Counted from the stretch's first letter, positions 37,069 to 45,906 are shown. The stretch: 64,000 nucleotides of DNA from a bacterium (GCA_021158465.1 JAGGUN010000045.1:5218-69217), one strand, 5' to 3'. Notes: generated by a model not told the origin, from the sequence alone. Program-made: numbers and translations.

Positions 37069-37346
37069 TTCTCGCTCCCCTCAAGAATACTCTTGAACTT
37101 CACCATAACAACAGGCGGTCTATCCTTTGGCGGGAGAACATCCTCTATCGGAATGGACAACATCCGTGACAGCTCACGCCGTACGATAGGGATACAGGTC
37201 TTCCCACGGCAAGGACCCATCCCGACACGAAGCACCCGCTTCAGCTCCTCTGTTGTGGTAAGCCCTTCACGAATCTTCTCTCTTATCTCGCCGAGGGTTA
37301 CATCTTCACAACGACAAACGATGATATCGTCGTCAGATTTCTCCAT
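37065..37346 (-). CDS. BFD-type [2Fe-2S] binding protein
   Basis: 93 residues with the four-cysteine BFD pattern: CRC in IIVCRCEDVTLGEI and CxxxxC in GMGPCRGKTCIPIV. Such domains are found fused to, or paired with, flavoprotein subunits of amine and opine dehydrogenases. It is first in the two-gene operon and coupled to the FAD protein by a four-base overlap. It probably relays electrons. Confidence 0.9.
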   Translation of the reverse strand: MEKSDDDIIVCRCEDVTLGEIREKIREGLTTTEELKRVLRVGMGPCRGKTCIPIVRRELSRMLSIPIEDVLPPKDRPPVVMVKFKSILEGSEK

Positions 37347-37385
37347 TACCTCCCCTCTTTATCACCGTTTACATTATTACTGCTC

Positions 37386-37419
37386 ATTATAATTAAATAA
37401 TCTTTACCTCATAAGTCAA
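37386..37419 (-). promoter_or_regulatory. Promoter of the [2Fe-2S]/FAD operon
   Basis: On the minus strand TTGACT (37419-37414), 16 nt, TTTAAT (37397-37392). A perfect TATAAT (37391-37386) overlaps but at 22-nt spacing. Confidence 0.45.
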
Positions 37420-37487
37420 GGAAAAGATGAACCCCTATCACAATTTTACTCTGGAAAATTGATACGGAACGGTTATATTTCTTAAAT

Positions 37488-39746
37488 GTGAAAGGAATGG
37501 AGAAATATAATCTTTACATTGTAATCTTCATAGCGGTAGTGGCTCGCCTCATCCAGATAGCTCAACTTTCTACTTTCCCGCTGACATACTATCCCACTGT
37601 CGATGCCCTCTTTCATAAGCTCTGGGCAGAACAGATACTCCATGGGAACTTTCTTGGGAACGGAGCGTTCTTTCGAGCACCGCTCTATCCATATTTCCTG
37701 GCGGCTATTTTCAAGATATTGGGCACAAACCTGCTCATTCCAAGGATAATCCAGCATATAATCGGAATTGGGACTGTGCTTCTCACATACAGGCTCGCTG
37801 ACCGTGCCTTCGGAAAACAAATGGCATTCTGGGCAGGAATTACTGCCGCTATCTATCCGACGCTCATCTACTTCGAGTCTCGACTCCTCTTAGACTCCCT
37901 TGCCGTACTCCTCGACCTGCTCCTGCTCAATATATTAGTCGATGCATTCGAAAAGGATTCCTTACCAGGGTATCTTCTAAGCGGAATAATCCTTGGAACA
38001 TCAGCTCTCACGCGTCCGAACATACTACTTTTCTCACCATTTATACTGCTCTGGTTTCTACTTGCAAGAAAGAGGGAGCTTAAGAAGAATATCCTACGGA
38101 TAATCCCTGTGGCTCTTGGTGCGATACTCATTGTCTCCCCTGTGACACTGCGCAACTACATAAAGAGTGGGGATTTCGTTCTTATTGCAACCCAAGGTGG
38201 AGTAAATTTTTACATCGGCAACAACCAGTTCTCCGATGGTGCAACAGCCTCCGTTCCTGAATTCGGAGAGCGCTGGGAATACAGAGATTGCATAGCGCTC
38301 GCAGAGGAAACTACGGGTGAGAAACTTTCCCCAAGCGATGTATCAGAATTCTTCTACAAGAAGGGAATCTGTTTCATCACAAACCACCCAAAAGAAGCCA
38401 CCCTGCTTTTCCTGAGAAAAATCTATCTCTGGCTCAACCGATACGAGGTTTCAAATAACCAGAATATCTACTTCCACAGAAGATATTTCTGTATCCTATA
38501 TCTCCTCCCGTTTGCATTCACAATAGTCGGAACCTTCGGACTCTTTGGGATGTCTCGTGGAGCAAGAAAAAACAGCACAACCTCCCTACTAACAATATAC
38601 TTTATTACCTATTCCATTTCCATCATACTCTTCTTTGTTACAGCACGCTTCAGGTTGCCTGTTCTTCCTGTTCTCATTATATTTACCCCCTTCGGGCTAA
38701 CCAGAATTTTAAGCGATATAAAAAACAGACGGATACCCTACATAATCCTGTTTATCGTCATCGCCTTTATTGTCAATTCAAACCTGACCGGAACGAGAGA
38801 AAATGATTTTTCCAGCTCACATTTCTCACTGGGGAATGTATACCTCAGGAAGGGGGAACTGGACAGTGCAAAGGTAGAGTTTAAAACGGCACTCAAACTG
38901 AACCCAAATACCCCCGGAGCGAATCTAAACTTGGGTGTTATCTGCTTCCACGAGGGAAGAAGAGAGGACGCCAAACGGTATTTCCTCAGGGAAACAGAGG
39001 TTGCCCCGAAGGACCCGAAGGCATACTCGAACCTGTGCCTCCTGTATCGCCTTGAGGGAAATCTGGAGGAAGCGGAAAGGTTTTGCAACGAATCTGTCCG
39101 GCTTCGTCCCGCCTTCTGGGAGGGATACTACAACCTCGCAAAATGCTACATACAGGCAGGGGATTACCAGAAAGCGGATTCCATCGTATCGAAGGCTATC
39201 TCTCGTTTTGGAAATAACAGGCGCTTCTTTTATCTCGCCGGCGTCATCGCGGAAGGGAAAGGAAAACTGAAGGAAGCACACAAGCATTATCTCACCTGTG
39301 CAACACTGCCAAGACAGGGGGTCGAAGCAGAGTATAACCTCGGCACGATATTCGAGGAGGAGGTAGGCAGTGCCCTATCGGAGAACGATATAATAGGTAT
39401 CTGCTACTTCAACCTCGGCACGCTCCTCGGAAAACAGGGACAACTCGACTCAGCAGCGATCGCACTGGCAAGCGCCCTCTCATGGAAACCTGATCTATAC
39501 TCCTGCTTCTTTCAGTTAGGAGTGGTCTATGACGCCATGGGAGACTACCCCACCGCACTTAAAATGTATGACCTATTCGAGAAATACGAAGGAACAAATG
39601 TAAAACTCTTCCTCAACCGGGGGCTCGTCTATGCTAAGATGGGCAAACTCACACAGGCAGAAAAAGAACTTCTGGAAGCAAAAAGGAGAAATCTACCCGA
39701 GGCAGACAGGTATCTTGAGATTATATCTCGTTTGAAACAAAATTAG
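37488..39746 (+). CDS. Membrane glycosyltransferase (PMT/GT39-like) fused to TPR repeats
   Basis: 752 residues. The first about 430 contain ten or so membrane segments and the early luminal acidic loop of the GT-C fold (TYYPTVDALFHKLW), with RAPLYPYFLA typical of PMT/ArnT-like transferases that use polyprenyl-phosphate sugars. From about 440 to the end are TPR-type helical repeats (SSHFSLGNVYLRKGELDSA is the first; NLGVICFHEGRREDAKRYF, and so on). It likely glycosylates envelope substrates, with the TPR part outside or at the membrane face for docking. Start uncertain: GTG 37488 or ATG 37497, neither with a good ribosome site. Confidence 0.85.
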   Translation: MKGMEKYNLYIVIFIAVVARLIQIAQLSTFPLTYYPTVDALFHKLWAEQILHGNFLGNGAFFRAPLYPYFLAAIFKILGTNLLIPRIIQHIIGIGTVLLTYRLADRAFGKQMAFWAGITAAIYPTLIYFESRLLLDSLAVLLDLLLLNILVDAFEKDSLPGYLLSGIILGTSALTRPNILLFSPFILLWFLLARKRELKKNILRIIPVALGAILIVSPVTLRNYIKSGDFVLIATQGGVNFYIGNNQFSDGATASVPEFGERWEYRDCIALAEETTGEKLSPSDVSEFFYKKGICFITNHPKEATLLFLRKIYLWLNRYEVSNNQNIYFHRRYFCILYLLPFAFTIVGTFGLFGMSRGARKNSTTSLLTIYFITYSISIILFFVTARFRLPVLPVLIIFTPFGLTRILSDIKNRRIPYIILFIVIAFIVNSNLTGTRENDFSSSHFSLGNVYLRKGELDSAKVEFKTALKLNPNTPGANLNLGVICFHEGRREDAKRYFLRETEVAPKDPKAYSNLCLLYRLEGNLEEAERFCNESVRLRPAFWEGYYNLAKCYIQAGDYQKADSIVSKAISRFGNNRRFFYLAGVIAEGKGKLKEAHKHYLTCATLPRQGVEAEYNLGTIFEEEVGSALSENDIIGICYFNLGTLLGKQGQLDSAAIALASALSWKPDLYSCFFQLGVVYDAMGDYPTALKMYDLFEKYEGTNVKLFLNRGLVYAKMGKLTQAEKELLEAKRRNLPEADRYLEIISRLKQN

Positions 39747-39803
39747 ACAATGAGAACTAACCCTACACAATAGAGGAATTACGGCTTTAAGCCAACACAT
39801 ACA

Positions 39804-41249
39804 CTATTTCAGATACACAACCCGTTCGGTAAGCGACTTACTACCGACCTTTGAACAGATGAGATAAACACCGGAACCGATCGGTTTATCGGGTGTCCAC
39901 TGGTGCAATCCGCTTTTATCCGCCGGGATGACGGCTATCTTTTCACCTTTGATATTGTATATCTCGATTGTCGAGCCAGCCGGTGCATCTATCCTTACTG
40001 AAGAATTGAACGGGTTGGGATAGACAGAAATAGATGTTTTATCAGGAAGAGAGACTATCCCCTCATCTATTCCTGTTGTTATCTCGAACTCGAATATCCG
40101 GAAGGAGTCAGGGGTGACAACAATATACTCATCATCACCATCGAGGTCGATGTCGTAGGATGCATAAACACCCTCGGTTAGAGCTAAAGGTAAAGTATCA
40201 ACCGTTATCAAGCGGAGTGGGTTATAGAATAGTGCCTTGAGAACACCTGAATCGGAAACAACTGAGAAGATACGACCATCGGAAAAAGAGATATTCTTAA
40301 TTAGTCCGCAAAGCATACAAACACTATCAAGAATAGTCTCAGTAAAAGCATCTTTGAGATACCAACAGGAGGAAGAATAGCGCAATACCTCTACTCTCCC
40401 ATCCAAGTCAGAATCAACAAGACTATAAACAGATGTTCCCCGAGACCACTCCAGCCATCCTTCATCAGGAATATGCCAACACCCGAAGTGATAGCTTGCA
40501 ACCTGCGAGATTTTTTCCAACATACCCGACGAATCGTTCATACAAAAGAAATACCAATCTGAGAGCATATTCGACCCGTCCACATCACACCTCTCTTCCC
40601 ATGAGAGAAATACCCCCCAGAGTTCATCGTTTATATCACCATCCACATCAGAATAATGCAGTTCCACCGGGAAATAACCCCGCCCCGGACCGGTTGGCTC
40701 TGGGTCCTGGTATAAAGTGTCCAGAACACCAGTACCCAATTCATACTCTGCTAATATCCCAAATTTGTCAAACACGAGATAATCAGACTCTATCTCTCTG
40801 TTACCGCCCAGGAAAATTCTATTCCTACCTTCGACTCTTAGGAAGGTAGCAAAACAGGGAGAGAAGGAGGATAAACTCACAGAATCGATGATGCTCCACT
40901 CTGGGTAAATCTGGCAGAAATAGAACAGTGAATCCTTGCCAATAACTATCTCAATTCCACCGTCATCAAAGTAGTCTGCAGCACAGAGAACATATGCATA
41001 TGCTGCATACGGTTCTGGTATGACAATTCTGCCAATCTCAACCCCCGTTGGAGACAGGATGATAACATTTGCCGCCGACTGATAGACTATCCTTGGCGAA
41101 ATATCATCATCAACAAAAAACATACTCCGACGCCTACTTATTGGGAGGTCAACTCCCCTTCCAACCGACTCCCACCACTGAACCCTGTCAACGGCAAGAA
41201 CCGGAACCGCCAGAAGAAAAACCAAAAGAATAAATAGCATATTTTTCAT
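39804..41249 (-). CDS. Secreted FG-GAP-like protein with T9SS sorting domain
   Basis: 481 residues. Signal peptide MLFILLVFLLAVPVLA, then beta-propeller-like repeats with Asp-rich DxDGD motifs (SDVDGDIND, VDSDLDGRVE, DIDLDGDDEY) typical of FG-GAP/VCBS calcium-binding blades. Last is an FlgD-like type A T9SS C-terminal domain (SVYPNPFNSS, IEIYNIKGEKI, GSGVYLIC). No enzymatic motif. It is probably a cell-surface or released protein. Convergent with the TPR glycosyltransferase, 57 bp apart. Confidence 0.82.
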   Translation of the reverse strand: MKNMLFILLVFLLAVPVLAVDRVQWWESVGRGVDLPISRRRSMFFVDDDISPRIVYQSAANVIILSPTGVEIGRIVIPEPYAAYAYVLCAADYFDDGGIEIVIGKDSLFYFCQIYPEWSIIDSVSLSSFSPCFATFLRVEGRNRIFLGGNREIESDYLVFDKFGILAEYELGTGVLDTLYQDPEPTGPGRGYFPVELHYSDVDGDINDELWGVFLSWEERCDVDGSNMLSDWYFFCMNDSSGMLEKISQVASYHFGCWHIPDEGWLEWSRGTSVYSLVDSDLDGRVEVLRYSSSCWYLKDAFTETILDSVCMLCGLIKNISFSDGRIFSVVSDSGVLKALFYNPLRLITVDTLPLALTEGVYASYDIDLDGDDEYIVVTPDSFRIFEFEITTGIDEGIVSLPDKTSISVYPNPFNSSVRIDAPAGSTIEIYNIKGEKIAVIPADKSGLHQWTPDKPIGSGVYLICSKVGSKSLTERVVYLK

Positions 41250-41292
41250 TTTTCCATCCTAATGGAGTAATGTAACCTGTTGCTATATTACT

Positions 41293-41320
41293 ACATTACA
41301 AGTTATCGCCAGTTTGTCAA
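41293..41320 (-). promoter_or_regulatory. Promoter of the secreted FG-GAP-like gene
   Basis: Minus strand TTGACA (41320-41315), 16 nt, TAATGT (41298-41293), 44 bp before the ATG at 41249. It begins right after the terminator of the operon upstream. Confidence 0.5.
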
Positions 41321-41324
41321 ATAA

Positions 41325-41353
41325 AAAAGGGGCGACATGAAGCCACCCCTTTT
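41325..41353 (-). terminator. Terminator of the ECF sigma operon
   Basis: Read on the minus strand: AAAAGGGG (41353-41346), loop, CCCCTTTTTT running to 41323. It follows the last LTxxQ gene by 22 bp. The stem has A/T flanks on both sides and might also act on plus-strand transcripts. Confidence 0.75.
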
Positions 41354-41375
41354 GCCATCAGAGAAAAGAAGAGAC

Positions 41376-41873
41376 CTACTTCCTGGGCATCGTCCGTGGA
41401 CCGCCCGGACTCATTTCCTGTATCCTTTCTCGGCGCTTTTCTCTGAACTCTTCCCGCAGATTTTTCAGCTTCTCAAGCTGCTCATCGGTGAGGATGGATT
41501 TGATATTCTGCATAATCTCGATCTCCATATACCTCAGCTCTCCATCTTTTTCAGCGATGTCAAGAATGAGCGATTTTACCTTCTTCATATTCGGCGAATC
41601 GGATGCGAGCTCTGTCTCGAGATCAACCTGCTTTTCTTCCTTTGCACTCCTCAGCTCGATAGCCCTTTTCCTGTGAGATGCCCAAGTATCCTTTATCTGC
41701 TCGCGCTGCTCATCCGTCAAGCCAATCTTGTCGGCAACCTTCAAGAGTATCTCAGGTCTTAGCCCCTGTTTCCCGGGTCTCGGGCGGTCAAACTTCCCAG
41801 GATGAGCAAATACAGCCGCTACAGGGACAAAAACTGCCACAGCGACTACGAGAGACGCTATTCTCCCTTTCAT
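41376..41873 (-). CDS. Periplasmic LTxxQ (Spy/CpxP/ZraP-like) protein
   Basis: 165 residues with a signal peptide (ASLVVAVAVFVPVAAVFA) and a highly charged helical mature part. It has two LTxxQ motifs (GLTDEQREQI and SILTDEQLEKL), the mark of the Spy/CpxP/CnrX family of periplasmic helical-hairpin chaperones and metal or stress sensors. It is last in the operon after the ECF sigma, anti-sigma and a related protein, and overlaps the latter by four bases (ATGA). It probably modulates the anti-sigma factor or protects envelope proteins. Confidence 0.82.
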   Translation of the reverse strand: MKGRIASLVVAVAVFVPVAAVFAHPGKFDRPRPGKQGLRPEILLKVADKIGLTDEQREQIKDTWASHRKRAIELRSAKEEKQVDLETELASDSPNMKKVKSLILDIAEKDGELRYMEIEIMQNIKSILTDEQLEKLKNLREEFREKRRERIQEMSPGGPRTMPRK

Positions 41874-42358
41874 CTTCTACCCCCTTTGTTAAACGGTTCC
41901 CCTCTTCTCTTCCTTATATTCCTTATCATATCGGTCACCTCCCTGCGGAACTGCTCCTCAAATATCATAAGCTTTGCTTGCTGCTCGGTTGTCAAGATTT
42001 TTGAGCATTCATTAAAGAAGTTTATTTCCAGCTCAGAGGCAGCTCGACGGTTATCCTGCAACCTACTGCACAGAGATTTAAGTCTATCCTCATTCCCTTT
42101 TTTACCCAGCAGCATCCGGATCGAATCCTCTGCCGCCAGATGCTCCTCCCTCAGATGCTCCCGTTCCTTGCGAAACGCATTGTACTTTGGAAAGAAGCTC
42201 GCCGCCTGCTCATCCGTCAGCTCAAGGAACTCTGTTAGCTTCCATATACGGAATGTTTCGACCCTTTTTTTGACTCTCTCTGGCAACTCTGGTGGCTGCG
42301 AGAAAATGACCCCAGCAAACAGAAACACAAACCCCATCAACAGAACCATCCTACGCAT
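41870..42358 (-). CDS. Exported LTxxQ-family protein
   Basis: 162 residues, N-terminal export signal (VLLMGFVFLFAGVIFS), helical mature part with ELTDEQAASFFPKYN and ILTTEQQAKLMIFEEQF, again the Spy/CpxP/CnrX-type motif. Its ATG overlaps the anti-sigma stop region by one base, and it overlaps the next gene by four. Two such proteins in one sigma operon resemble CnrX-type sensing modules, but metal-binding His/Met clusters are not evident. Confidence 0.8.
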   Translation of the reverse strand: MRRMVLLMGFVFLFAGVIFSQPPELPERVKKRVETFRIWKLTEFLELTDEQAASFFPKYNAFRKEREHLREEHLAAEDSIRMLLGKKGNEDRLKSLCSRLQDNRRAASELEINFFNECSKILTTEQQAKLMIFEEQFRREVTDMIRNIRKRRGEPFNKGGRR

Positions 42359-42867
42359 TATTCACCTCCACACCTTTTCTCAATGCTTTCTGCAAGGAGC
42401 GAGAGCTCATACTCATCGAGGAGGGCAAGCCTTTCCTCGAGCGGGAAGGAGGATTCAGCATACTTGATGAGTGCCTCTCCAAACTCATCCTCCTCACAGG
42501 AGGCAACCTCCTTCGATGTAACCTCTACCGAGGGTGTTCTGTTCTTTGAGGAGATAAACACTCCAAAAGCGAGAACTAGAATTCCTGTTTCCACAGCGAG
42601 CAGAGCGTGCAGAACGGCTGATTTCCTTCTTGTCAGTGAGTCTATTCTTCTGTTCAGAGCATCCTGAAAGTAAGCCCACTCCATCTCATCCACCGGCTCC
42701 GGTCGATAGGCAGATGCGAGCTCAAGAACCCTCTTCTTCTCCTCGAGCGCATCCCTGCAGGTCTCACATTCGGCAATATGTTTCTCAAGGAGCAGCATCT
42801 CATCATCGGTTATATCTGGGTACCGGTAAATTATCTCTGATATTCTCTCGCACAACATATTATACAT
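42358..42867 (-). CDS. Anti-sigma factor with zinc-finger (ZAS/HC2) domain
   Basis: 169-residue single-pass membrane protein. The N-terminal cytoplasmic part has the His-x3-Cys-x2-Cys ZAS motif (HIAECETC, about 30-37). A transmembrane segment follows (about 84-106, LHALLAVETGILVLAFGVFI), then a periplasmic tail of about 60 acidic residues. It overlaps the ECF sigma gene by eight bases. It should hold the sigma factor inactive until an envelope signal, perhaps via the LTxxQ proteins, releases it. Confidence 0.87.
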   Translation of the reverse strand: MYNMLCERISEIIYRYPDITDDEMLLLEKHIAECETCRDALEEKKRVLELASAYRPEPVDEMEWAYFQDALNRRIDSLTRRKSAVLHALLAVETGILVLAFGVFISSKNRTPSVEVTSKEVASCEEDEFGEALIKYAESSFPLEERLALLDEYELSLLAESIEKRCGGE

Positions 42868-43396
42868 ACCTCCTGAGTCTCTTTCTTAAATGCTCGAGCG
42901 CGGTATAGAATCGAGTCTTAAGCGTGTTGATATTCTCCCCCGTCAACTCCGATATCTCGGCGAACTTCAGCCCTCCGTAAAATCTCATAACAAGCACCTC
43001 CCTGTATTTTGCAGGAAGAGAGTCAACGGAAGCTCTCACCAGCAACCTCGTCCGGTTATCATCAACAGATTGAGTATTATCTGGTTGTGATAGCGGAATG
43101 TCTTCTATATTCTCCGGTTTCCTCCTTCTTAGAAAGTCTGCAGAGCGGTTTCTGGCGATGGACAACAGCCAGGTATAGAACGATGAGTTTGCTTTGAACC
43201 TCTTGATAGAACGGTAAGCGTTAAAGAACACATCCTGGGTTATGTCGAGTGCATCAGACTTATCAGAAACAAGATAAAAGCAGAAGTTGTAAATCTTTTC
43301 ACGATAGGTAGTTACAAGCTTTGAGAAAGCCACCTTATCACCCTTCCTTGCGAGTTCGACCAGCCTATCTTCTACACCTTTTTCCATTGCTTCCAT
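42860..43396 (-). CDS. ECF (RpoE-like) sigma factor
   Basis: 178 residues: region 2 (about 20-90; ITQDVFFNAYRSIKRF and FYTWLLSIARNRSADFLRR) and region 4 (about 120-175; LPAKYREVLVMRFYGGLKFAEISE, NTLKTRFYTALEHLR). It lacks regions 1 and 3, as ECF factors do. First gene of the sigma/anti-sigma/LTxxQ operon. The start is ATG 43396 or ATG 43387; an ECF-type promoter would begin transcription almost at the first of these. Confidence 0.94.
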   Translation of the reverse strand: MEAMEKGVEDRLVELARKGDKVAFSKLVTTYREKIYNFCFYLVSDKSDALDITQDVFFNAYRSIKRFKANSSFYTWLLSIARNRSADFLRRRKPENIEDIPLSQPDNTQSVDDNRTRLLVRASVDSLPAKYREVLVMRFYGGLKFAEISELTGENINTLKTRFYTALEHLRKRLRRYV

Positions 43397-43403
43397 TTAT
43401 ATA

Positions 43404-43430
43404 GACGAGTATTACGGTAAAAAAGTTGTA
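43404..43430 (-). promoter_or_regulatory. ECF-type autoregulatory promoter
   Basis: Minus strand TACAAC (43430-43425), 17 nt, CGTC (43407-43404). The AAC -35 and CGTC -10 with this spacing match promoters of extracytoplasmic-function sigma factors such as B. subtilis SigX/SigM. No TTGACA-like site is better. Positive autoregulation is inferred. Confidence 0.6.
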
Positions 43431-43529
43431 AAAAATTAGAATTTTCCAAGAAAAATTTTTTATTCTCCGTAACAGCTTTTCAAAAAAGGAGATACACAAC
43501 TATCTTAAGATTGCACATTAGAAAAAACA

Positions 43530-43557
43530 TTGACAAATCTCCATATTTTCTTATCTT
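43530..43557 (+). promoter_or_regulatory. Promoter of der
   Basis: TTGACA (43530-43535), 16-nt spacer, TATCTT (43552-43557), about 85 bp before the der start. Confidence 0.6.
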
Positions 43558-43642
43558 AAATAGGAAAAAGAGAAAGCACTAAACGATTTCTGCGGTCACT
43601 GCTGCTAACTTACTAAAACGCAAGAGGATGCGGTATTGAAAC

Positions 43643-44929
43643 ATGATTCCGGTTGTTGCGATAATCGGTAGAACAAATGTCGGAAAATCGACATTATTCA
43701 ACCGCCTCGTTGGTGGCAGGAAGGCGATTGTAGACAGGTCTCCTAACACCACCCGTGACAGGAACTTAGGCGAGGTCGAATGGAACGGACGCAGGTTCCT
43801 TCTCGTTGATACAGGAGGGATAATCTTTCATCCAAGAGATGAACTCGAGCAGGCGGTCGCATACCAGACAGAAGAAGCGATAAAGGAGGCGGATGTTATT
43901 ATCTTTCTTGTTGACAGGGAGCTTCTACCCTCCGACTACGAGGCGGCAAGCATAGTTCGTCGAACTGGCAAGCCCGTGCTTCTCGTCGTGAATAAGATAG
44001 ACAATGAGCAACTTGAGCAGGGGCTTGAGGAGTTCTATTCACTCAGTTTGGGAGATTTCATCCCTGTTTCTGCTGCCTCAGGAAGGAGAACAGGCGATAT
44101 GCTCGATATTCTGGTATCACTCCTGCCAGAGGCAACCGAGGAAGAGGCAGAACCGGTACCAAGAATCGCTGTGGTTGGGAGACCAAATGTAGGCAAGTCT
44201 ACACTGATAAACAAGCTCGTTGGAAACAAGGTACTCATAACTTCACGCTCACCTGGAACAACACGGGACTCTGTCGACACGATAATCACTATCTCAGGCA
44301 AACGGTATATCTTCTCCGACACAGCGGGGCTTTCCAGGCGTCAGAAAGGGATCGGATACTACGCATCCCTTAGAAGCATACAGACAATCTACTCATCCGA
44401 TGTTGTAGTACTGGTTACAGAAGTGAGTGAACCGCTAACAAGATACGAGCGCAAGATAGCATCCATGTCACTCGAAAAGGGGAAGAGCTTCATCCTTGCG
44501 GTCAATAAGTGGGACACGGTGGAGAAAAGGTCTGAGCGAGCCGCCAAGCTAATAGAGTTTATAAGGGAAGATGCTCACTTCCTGAACTTCGTTCCAGTTA
44601 TCTTTATCTCTGCGCTGACCGGATACAACCTCGGCAGGCTGACCGAGAAGATAGAAGATGTTCTGTCCGCCAGAAGGATACGTGTCCCAACAAGCCAGCT
44701 TAACGGGATGTTCGAAGAGATAATCTCACATCATCTTCCCGGCAGGGTCAACGGAAAAGCGGTCAAGATAAAGTATGTCACCCAGGTTAGGACTGCTCCG
44801 CCAACATTTCTTCTGTTCAGCAATATAGAAAGACTACCACAAAACTATATCAACTACATCGAAAATCAGCTGAGGGAACGGCTCGAGTTCACTGGAACAC
44901 CGATAAAGATTCTTGTAAGAAGGAAATGA
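43643..44929 (+). CDS. der: Ribosome biogenesis GTPase Der (EngA)
   Basis: 428-residue double Era-like GTPase needed for 50S subunit assembly. First G domain: GRTNVGKSTLFN, DTGGI, NKID. Second G domain (from about 173): GRPNVGKSTLIN, DTAGL, NKWD. A KH-like C-terminal domain ends at the stop. The first P-loop has Thr where Pro is usual (GRTNVGKS). It overlaps plsY by four bases (ATGA). No strong Shine-Dalgarno lies right before the ATG. Confidence 0.97.
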   Translation: MIPVVAIIGRTNVGKSTLFNRLVGGRKAIVDRSPNTTRDRNLGEVEWNGRRFLLVDTGGIIFHPRDELEQAVAYQTEEAIKEADVIIFLVDRELLPSDYEAASIVRRTGKPVLLVVNKIDNEQLEQGLEEFYSLSLGDFIPVSAASGRRTGDMLDILVSLLPEATEEEAEPVPRIAVVGRPNVGKSTLINKLVGNKVLITSRSPGTTRDSVDTIITISGKRYIFSDTAGLSRRQKGIGYYASLRSIQTIYSSDVVVLVTEVSEPLTRYERKIASMSLEKGKSFILAVNKWDTVEKRSERAAKLIEFIREDAHFLNFVPVIFISALTGYNLGRLTEKIEDVLSARRIRVPTSQLNGMFEEIISHHLPGRVNGKAVKIKYVTQVRTAPPTFLLFSNIERLPQNYINYIENQLRERLEFTGTPIKILVRRK

Positions 44930-45534
44930 ATAACATTCTATACATACTGATAGGATATTTTCTTGGCTCCATACCGACGGGATACATAGTCAACCGTCTG
45001 ATAAAGGGTGTGGATATAAGGAAGATAGGTAGTGGAAATGTCGGTGCAACAAACACATACCGCGTCTCTGGAAGGCTTCCAGCGCTCATTGTTTTCCTTG
45101 TCGACGCCGCAAAGGGGATCCTTGCTGTGCTTATCGTTCGCTACATGTTAAACGAAATCTCCTCCGTATGGCTTATGACAACAGGTGTCTGCTCCGTCCT
45201 CGGGCATATATTCCCTGCGTGGCTACACTTTAAAGGTGGGAAGGGCGTATCCACAGCAGCAGGAATTGCTTTCATCTTTATGCCGGACACTGCACTTGCT
45301 GGATTCCTTATATTTCTGGTGGTCTTTCTGCTGACAAAGACTGTCTCACTCAGCTCGATTACCGCATTCTTCTCTCTTCTCATCTTCGAAATGGAAAGAT
45401 TTATCATAGTCAAAACAGAAGAGAAGCTATTCTTCGCTGCTATATTATTTATAATTATCCTGTCCTCTCACAGGACAAATATCAAGAGAATACTTGCAGG
45501 AAAGGAACTCTCTTTTCGAAGGGGTAAGAAATGA
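44926..45534 (+). CDS. plsY: Glycerol-3-phosphate acyltransferase PlsY
   Basis: 202-residue integral membrane enzyme that acylates glycerol 3-phosphate from acyl phosphate, the first step of phospholipid synthesis. It has the three conserved motifs: GSIPTGYI, the RKIGSGNVGATNTYRVSG loop and FKGGKGVSTAAG. About five to six membrane segments. It overlaps both neighbours by four bases. plsX is not in the window. Confidence 0.96.
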   Translation: MNNILYILIGYFLGSIPTGYIVNRLIKGVDIRKIGSGNVGATNTYRVSGRLPALIVFLVDAAKGILAVLIVRYMLNEISSVWLMTTGVCSVLGHIFPAWLHFKGGKGVSTAAGIAFIFMPDTALAGFLIFLVVFLLTKTVSLSSITAFFSLLIFEMERFIIVKTEEKLFFAAILFIIILSSHRTNIKRILAGKELSFRRGKK

Positions 45535-45860
45535 TAAAAGGGAAGCTGTACTACTCGATAACAGAAGTGAGCGAACTCACCGGACTCAGGCCCCATATAT
45601 TGCGATACTGGGAGACAGAATTCCCAACACTTCGTCCGAAGAAGAACCGCGCAGGGAACAGAGCATACCGACAGAAAGACATAGATATGATACTTCTCAT
45701 AAAGAAACTTCTTTACGAAGAAGGATATACAATTGACGGAGCCCGGCGGAAGATAAAAGCAATGCGGGGAAGGAGCAAAAAACCAGAAAGGGGAGATCGC
45801 GAACTGCTGGAGGAGATATACAAAGGGATAAAAGAAATTCTTTCCATTATGAAGGAATGA
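45531..45860 (+). CDS. MerR-family transcriptional regulator, short
   Basis: 109 residues: a MerR winged helix (ITEVSELTGLRPHILRYWETEFPTLRPKKN, then GNRAYRQKDIDMILLIK) and a short helical tail that could dimerise. No cysteine-rich metal site. The same der-plsY-merR type of order with a short MerR protein is common in several phyla, and the target is not known. It overlaps plsY by four bases. Confidence 0.9.
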   Translation: MIKGKLYYSITEVSELTGLRPHILRYWETEFPTLRPKKNRAGNRAYRQKDIDMILLIKKLLYEEGYTIDGARRKIKAMRGRSKKPERGDRELLEEIYKGIKEILSIMKE

Positions 45861-45878
45861 GAATTTTATATAATTTGC

Positions 45879-45906
45879 TTGCAAACTTCCCAAAACTGCA
45901 TATCTT
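45879..45906 (+). promoter_or_regulatory. Promoter of tRNA-Pro (GGG)
   Basis: TTGCAA (45879-45884), 16-nt spacer, TATCTT (45901-45906), 23 bp before the tRNA. Confidence 0.55.

Noticed and set aside
39747-39803. Short palindrome GGCTT-T-AAGCC between convergent genes as terminator
   Set aside because: Loop of one base and no T-run on either strand; not a credible intrinsic terminator.
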